NCBI GenBank assembly: GCA_036012905.1
Contig: DASCQF010000139.1
Span: forward strand, 89,595 to 153,594
Reading direction: 5' to 3'
Length of the DNA: 64,000 bases
Origin: NP936 sp002726085
Lineage (GTDB): Bacteria; Acidobacteriota; Vicinamibacteria; Vicinamibacterales; UBA8438
Every line of letters starts with the position of its first letter. Position 1 is the stretch's first letter. Both the position numbers and the translations under genes were made by a program. This document shows positions 60,375 to 64,000 of this stretch, piece by piece. The notes below the pieces were generated by a model. It was given only the letters and a program-made list of their open reading frames with translations, ran no database searches and was not told the DNA's origin.

Positions 60375-61871
60375 TTGACCATCAACTCGCGCGACACCTT
60401 CGTGAACACCGCCGACGCGCCTGAGCCCTCTCTCCCAGTCTGGGTACGAGCTACCGACCTCATCACCCTCGTCCTGAGCGTGCTGGTCGTGCATGTCGTC
60501 ATCTTCGGTCCGCTGCGTCTGGGCAGTGTGCTGTCGATTGGAGAACCGTGGCGCGCCCTGATGCTGCTGGCCGCCATCACCGGTCTGCGGCACTACGTGG
60601 CCACGTCACCGCCCGTGTATCAGCGGGTCTGGAACGGGTTGCGAACCGGATGGCGCACCGAGGCGTGTCAGACGGTCTGGCCCATCGTGGTCGTCACGCG
60701 GTTGGCAGTGCTGCTGGTCGGCTACCTCGCCGTCGTCTCGATTGGGTTCCCCGAAGGGGCGCCGCCGATCCGAGTGTCGGACAACGAGGCGGTGAACCTG
60801 GCACTGCGCTGGGACACGGGGTGGTATCTCAATATCGCGATGGAGGGCTATCGGTGGTCGGCCGAGGACGAAGGACAGCAGAATGTCGCCTTCTTTCCCG
60901 CCTATCCGCTGGTGACCGAAGGCGTGGCGACGTTGTTAGGCGCCCAGTCGATCTTTCGTCAGCCACTCGACCGGCCGCCTCGCTTGGCAATGCTCCGGCT
61001 CCAACAGCGGTTTCTCGGTGCGGCGCTACTGGTCTCGCTCCTGGCCTTCGCCTGGGGCATGGTCTGGCTCTACCGGCTGGCCCGGGAGCATCTTGACGAA
61101 CAGGCGACACGCGCCGCACTTCTTCTGCTCGCCGCCTATCCCTTCGCGGTCTTCTTCAGCGCCGCCTACTCGGAATCGCTGATGCTGCTCGCGGTGGTGG
61201 CTGCCTTCTACCACTTCAGACACGAAAAATGGATCGCGGCGGCTGGCTGGGGCCTGCTGGCTGGGGTGACCCGCGCGAACGGGTTCCTGCTCGCCGGACC
61301 GCTTGGCGTCATTGGGCTGCAGCAATTGCTGGCGCGACGGACCGCTGCCAGGACGCGCGACGAGCTCGTTCGACACGCCGTGGTCGCCGGAATGGTCGCC
61401 GCAATGCCACTGGTCGGCGTGCTGATCTATTCGGGATACATCTACTCGCTGACCGGCGACCCGTTCACCTGGCGAGAAGCTCACACGGCCTGGGGCCGCA
61501 GCTACACCGGGTTCCCGACTCTGATCACTCCGCTCGAAGCGATTACCGAGCGCGGGATCGTTGAATACACGTCTGCTCAGCCGATCGACGCCCTCAATGC
61601 TGTGGGGGCTATCCTGGCGTGCGCGTTGATCTGGCCGATCACGCGCCGGCTGGGTCCGGAGTATGGCCTGTTCATGATCTTGAACGTGGGGCCACCGCTG
61701 TTTTTTGGCGGATTCCTGTCGATGGGGCGTGTGACGAGCCTGCTCTTTCCAATGTTCATGTATCTGGCGCTGGTGCTCGCCGACCGGCAGCGTCAGACGC
61801 TTGTGTGCGGGTTCGCCTGCGTGCAGGGACTGGCCGCAGTCCTGTTTTTCACCTGGCATCGCTTCTTGTGA
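60375..61871 (+). CDS. PIG-V-like GT-C mannosyltransferase
   Basis: 498 residues from TTG 60375, but the frame is open from GTG 60240 and the true start is uncertain because no ribosome site is seen. Eleven or so membrane helices; the first long loop has ALRWDTGWYLNIAMEGYRW, the RWDxxWY(L)xIA signature of PIG-V, and FFPAYPL. It would transfer mannose from a polyprenyl-phosphate carrier to a lipid or glycan acceptor. The stop overlaps the following GT2 start. Confidence 0.82.
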   Translation: MTINSRDTFVNTADAPEPSLPVWVRATDLITLVLSVLVVHVVIFGPLRLGSVLSIGEPWRALMLLAAITGLRHYVATSPPVYQRVWNGLRTGWRTEACQTVWPIVVVTRLAVLLVGYLAVVSIGFPEGAPPIRVSDNEAVNLALRWDTGWYLNIAMEGYRWSAEDEGQQNVAFFPAYPLVTEGVATLLGAQSIFRQPLDRPPRLAMLRLQQRFLGAALLVSLLAFAWGMVWLYRLAREHLDEQATRAALLLLAAYPFAVFFSAAYSESLMLLAVVAAFYHFRHEKWIAAAGWGLLAGVTRANGFLLAGPLGVIGLQQLLARRTAARTRDELVRHAVVAGMVAAMPLVGVLIYSGYIYSLTGDPFTWREAHTAWGRSYTGFPTLITPLEAITERGIVEYTSAQPIDALNAVGAILACALIWPITRRLGPEYGLFMILNVGPPLFFGGFLSMGRVTSLLFPMFMYLALVLADRQRQTLVCGFACVQGLAAVLFFTWHRFL

Positions 61872-62617
61872 CCCACACCAACGCCCCAGTCTCGAAGCGG
61901 GCGCTCGTCATTCTTCCCACGCTAAACGAGGCGACGAACCTGCCGCTGCTCGTCCCGCGGATCCTCGAGCACGACGGGCTGCGTCTGATGATCGTCGACG
62001 ACCGCTCGCCCGACGGCACGGGCGATGTCGCCGACGGTCTCGCGCGCCAGTTTCCGGGCCGAGTCGAGGTCGTGCACCGCGTTGGCGCACGCGGGCTCGG
62101 GCTGGCCTACGCAGAAGCCTTTCCGCGAGCGGCCGCGAGCGAGGTCGACGTCATCTGTCAGATGGACGCAGACCTCTCCCACGACCCCAGTCACCTCCCT
62201 GCCATGATCGCCGCTACCGAGCAGCACGACGTGGTGATCGGCTCGCGCTACGCCGACGGCGCTGGGCTCGTCGATTTTCCGGGTTACCGCGCGGCGTTGA
62301 GCCGAGGCGCCAACGCCTACGTGCGCGCCGTCACCGGACTCGGCGCGCGCGACTGCACGAGCGGTTATCGCTGCTGGCGACGGTCGGCGGTGCGGCGAAT
62401 CCGCTGGGATCTGATTGGCGCCGAGGGCTTCGCGTTCCTTGTCGAGACGCTGTGCGAAGCGGCGCATCTGGGCTGCACCATCGGCGAGGTGCCCGTGATT
62501 TTTGTCGGCCGGAAGCACGGCGCCTCAAAGCTGACCGGAAGGGTGTTCAGGGAATCGCTGGTCGTCCCATGGCGTGTTCTGATGCGGTTTCGGGGACGGC
62601 GGCCGACGCCACGGTGA
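61868..62617 (+). CDS. Polyprenyl-phosphate mannose synthase (DPM1-like GT2)
   Basis: 249 residues from GTG 61868, overlapping the upstream stop (GTGA). RALVILPTLNEATNLPLLVP, MIVDDRSPDGTGD and QMDADLSHDPSHLP are GT2 donor and metal motifs; SGYRCWRRSAVRRI and VGRKHGASKLT are DPM1 blocks. It has no membrane helices, like the soluble DPM1 type. It makes polyprenyl-phosphate mannose, the donor the overlapping PIG-V-like gene would use. Confidence 0.92.
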   Translation: MTHTNAPVSKRALVILPTLNEATNLPLLVPRILEHDGLRLMIVDDRSPDGTGDVADGLARQFPGRVEVVHRVGARGLGLAYAEAFPRAAASEVDVICQMDADLSHDPSHLPAMIAATEQHDVVIGSRYADGAGLVDFPGYRAALSRGANAYVRAVTGLGARDCTSGYRCWRRSAVRRIRWDLIGAEGFAFLVETLCEAAHLGCTIGEVPVIFVGRKHGASKLTGRVFRESLVVPWRVLMRFRGRRPTPR

Positions 62618-62729
62618 CAGTGCCAGACAACCTTGGGCGACTACCCGCCCTGGTTGCGTGCTCCCCGCAGCCTGGGATATCGTGACGAGTGCTGTCACGC
62701 GATGACGGCCCCGCCCTCAGTTCCCGGCG

Positions 62730-62806
62730 TGCCGAGGTAGCTCAGTTGGTAGAGCACACGACTGAAAATCGTGGTGTCGGCAGTTCAATTCTGCCCCTCG
62801 GCACCA
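62730..62806 (+). tRNA. tRNA-Phe (GAA)
   Basis: A full cloverleaf can be drawn: acceptor GCCGAGG/CCTCGGC, D-arm GCTCAGTTGGTAGAGC, anticodon stem CACGA/TCGTG with loop CTGAAAA (anticodon GAA), T-arm GGCAG-TTCAATT-CTGCC, discriminator A and an encoded CCA (62804-62806). Its 3' end is the likely attachment site of the adjacent integrated element. Confidence 0.97.
62775..62806 (+). other. Candidate attachment site (tRNA-Phe 3' end)
   Basis: The T-arm and acceptor end next to an outward integrase gene is the usual attB target of tyrosine integrases. A matching copy would be the other island end, but it lies outside the window, so the boundary cannot be confirmed. Confidence 0.4.
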
Positions 62807-62937
62807 TTCTTTCTTCCCAATAAAACCGGGACTCTTCTGCCACTTCTGAGAAGTTCCTTTTTCGCCCTCAAAACCCGTAGATAGACAAATGGCAGACAAT
62901 CGCGCGGCGGTGATCCGGTAGACAACCCCATCCGGCG

Positions 62938-63915
62938 TCATCGTTTCCCCTCCTTCCCGCCCCACAACTTCTTGGCCATTGCGTCCGCCAGTTCGTCGTT
63001 CGAGATATTCAAGTACCGCTCCGTCACCAGCAATGAAGAGTGGCCCAGCAGAATTTGAATCTCGCGGAGATCCAACCCCTTCTCGCGCCAGCGGCAGGCT
63101 GCCTCGCGTCTCATGTCGTGCCAGTGCAGATCGATCTGCTTCAGCCCCTCTGTGTTCACCCGTCCCCGGCGCTTGTCCCGATCGGCCACCTCCCCGTGCG
63201 CCAAAAGGACCAACGTCTCCCACGCAGTCCGAAACGATCCGACATGATCGCCCGACGCCGATCCGAACACATACCCGTCCGGCTTCAGAAAGCGGCGAGT
63301 CTCAAGATACGCCGCCACACGCCCTTGTGGGTCGAACGGTACCGCCCGCAGAATCGCACTCTTGGTCGTCGCCCCGCGCAGCACGACGCGATGCTTGTGC
63401 CAGTCGACATCCCGATTGCGGAGCGCCAACATCTCACCTCGGCGCAGCCTCAGGTCCAGAGCCGCCTCGATCCTCGGCTTCAGCTCCCGTCCCGCATACC
63501 AATGCCTCGCGTCGTCAATCAGGTCGCACGCGGCAAGAAGGGCCTGCTCTTCGGCCGGATGCACCCGCCGACTTCGGCGCGTCTCTCGTTTCGTGCTGAT
63601 GGTGAGGAGGTACCGGCTGAACGGGGTCCGCGTGACGAGGCCACGAGCCTGCGCCCACCCAAGCATGTGCCGGAGGCGCGCCAGATACCGATTCACCGTC
63701 GCCGGTTTCCGATGGCTGAAGGCCCGTCGGAAATCTTCAATCGGTGCTGGCCGCTCAAGTGCCGCCAGCGGCAGGTCGCCCAGATGCTCACGCAGAATCT
63801 TGAGCTGACTCGTGGCGGTCGCGTGGCCCTTTAGCTGCGGGATGTGACGCGCCGCATACAGGTGACCTGCCCCCCTGAAATCGTTCCAGCCCGAGCGGTA
63901 GAATTCGGGTGTCAC
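62938..63915 (-). pseudogene. Tyrosine integrase, 5' end apparently replaced by an IS3-type element
   Basis: The frame runs to GTG 63936 (GTG 63915 is shown as the shorter end). Catalytic residues are intact: Arg165 in LRLRRGEM, Lys192, His273 and Arg276 in WHDMRREAA, His299 in LLGHS, Tyr308 in TERYL (numbered from 63936). The first about 25 residues are translated from sequence starting TGACCTGCCC at 63863, which looks like the end of an IS element. Native protein resumes near HLYAARHIPQLKG, normally preceded by an arm-type DNA-binding region; that part is missing. It likely drove integration of the island at tRNA-Phe, and may now be inactive. Confidence 0.7.
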
Positions 63916-64000
63916 GACCAGGAGGTAGGATGCCACGCAAGCGCGTCGGTACTGAACAGATCATCACAAAGCTGCGCCAGGCCGAGGTGGAGTTGAGCCG
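63863..64000 (+). mobile_element. Left end of an IS3-family insertion sequence (truncated by window)
   Basis: The first bases, TGACCTGCCCCCCTGAAATC, have the TG start and C-rich pattern of IS3-family (IS407/IS2-like) terminal repeats. An orfA start follows inside. The right end, inverted repeat and target duplication are not in the window. Confidence 0.6.
63930..64000 (+). CDS. IS3-family transposase OrfA, N-terminal fragment
   Basis: ATG 63930 has an ideal ribosome site AGGAGGT at 63920-63926. The 23 visible residues begin MPRKRVGTEQIITKLRQAEV, matching the start of IS3-family OrfA proteins (MPKRRxTPEEIIxKLREAEV). The rest, with OrfB, is outside the window. Confidence 0.78.
   Translation, partial: MPRKRVGTEQIITKLRQAEVELS

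Noticed and set aside
62717..63223. 168-residue minus-strand frame crossing tRNA-Phe
   Set aside because: It contains a stretch like RGAELNCRHHDFQSCALPTE, a well-known spurious translation of a tRNA antisense.
1..64000. CRISPR array
   Set aside because: No regularly spaced direct repeats with unique spacers; the repeats seen at 36.4 kb are tandem and those at 34-50 kb are dispersed.
1..64000. Ribosomal RNA genes
   Set aside because: No 16S, 23S or 5S conserved blocks were seen; only one tRNA is present.

Overview
The window is a GC-rich, gene-dense bacterial chromosome segment. It carries a System-I cytochrome c maturation (ccm) operon, a PQQ-type dehydrogenase, outer-membrane barrels and lipoproteins, two hybrid histidine kinases and many O-antigen/exopolysaccharide-type genes. 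Together these point to a Gram-negative heterotroph. The closest match I can suggest from the style of the ccm operon and the paralog mix is an Acidobacteriota (Vicinamibacteria-like) genome; that placement is inference, not a measured affiliation.

Layout. 0-3.7 kb: tail of a GlpD-like dehydrogenase, a small EF-hand protein and a PQQ-dependent dehydrogenase. 3.8-17 kb: envelope-sugar genes (three polytopic GT-C-like membrane proteins, a GT2 transferase, asparagine synthase, a DUF4214-FkbM methyltransferase, an SGNH lipoprotein and an AlgX/AlgJ-like lipoprotein); one of these genes is clearly AT-richer than its surroundings. 17.5-22.3 kb: two hybrid histidine kinases facing each other, one with a FixL-like haem-PAS fingerprint. 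22.6-33.3 kb: second sugar block with two hexapeptide acyltransferases, a Gfo/Idh - N-acetyltransferase - DegT aminotransferase trio typical of acetamido-sugar nucleotide synthesis, a NodB-like deacetylase, a Gfo/Idh - GMC - VOC set, a GT2, a DedA/VTT protein and an outer-membrane barrel. 33.5-38 kb: inositol-phosphatase family protein, anti-sigma-type ATPase, aroA, aroK (preceded by a 101-bp tandem repeat) and a phosphoesterase. 38-46 kb: a ccm operon with an unusual Cys-type CcmE and a CcmF-CcmH fusion. 46-55.3 kb: Maf, a DciA-like protein, thiolase, two beta-propeller proteins, recA with a textbook promoter, a ribbon-helix-helix/DNA-methyltransferase pair and an ftsB-like gene. 55.4-62.6 kb: a cPLA2-like phospholipase, a paired M16 protease operon, and a PIG-V-like mannosyltransferase overlapped by a DPM1-like synthase. 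62.7-64 kb: tRNA-Phe followed by a tyrosine integrase that appears to be cut by the left end of an IS3-family element, the start of an integrated island that runs off the window.

How they fit together: most genes serve the cell envelope (activated sugars, lipid-linked mannose, O-acylation, outer-membrane proteins) and respiration (PQQ dehydrogenase, GlpD, cytochrome c maturation). A family of short GAAGTCAGAAG-type intergenic repeats runs through the 34-50 kb part only.
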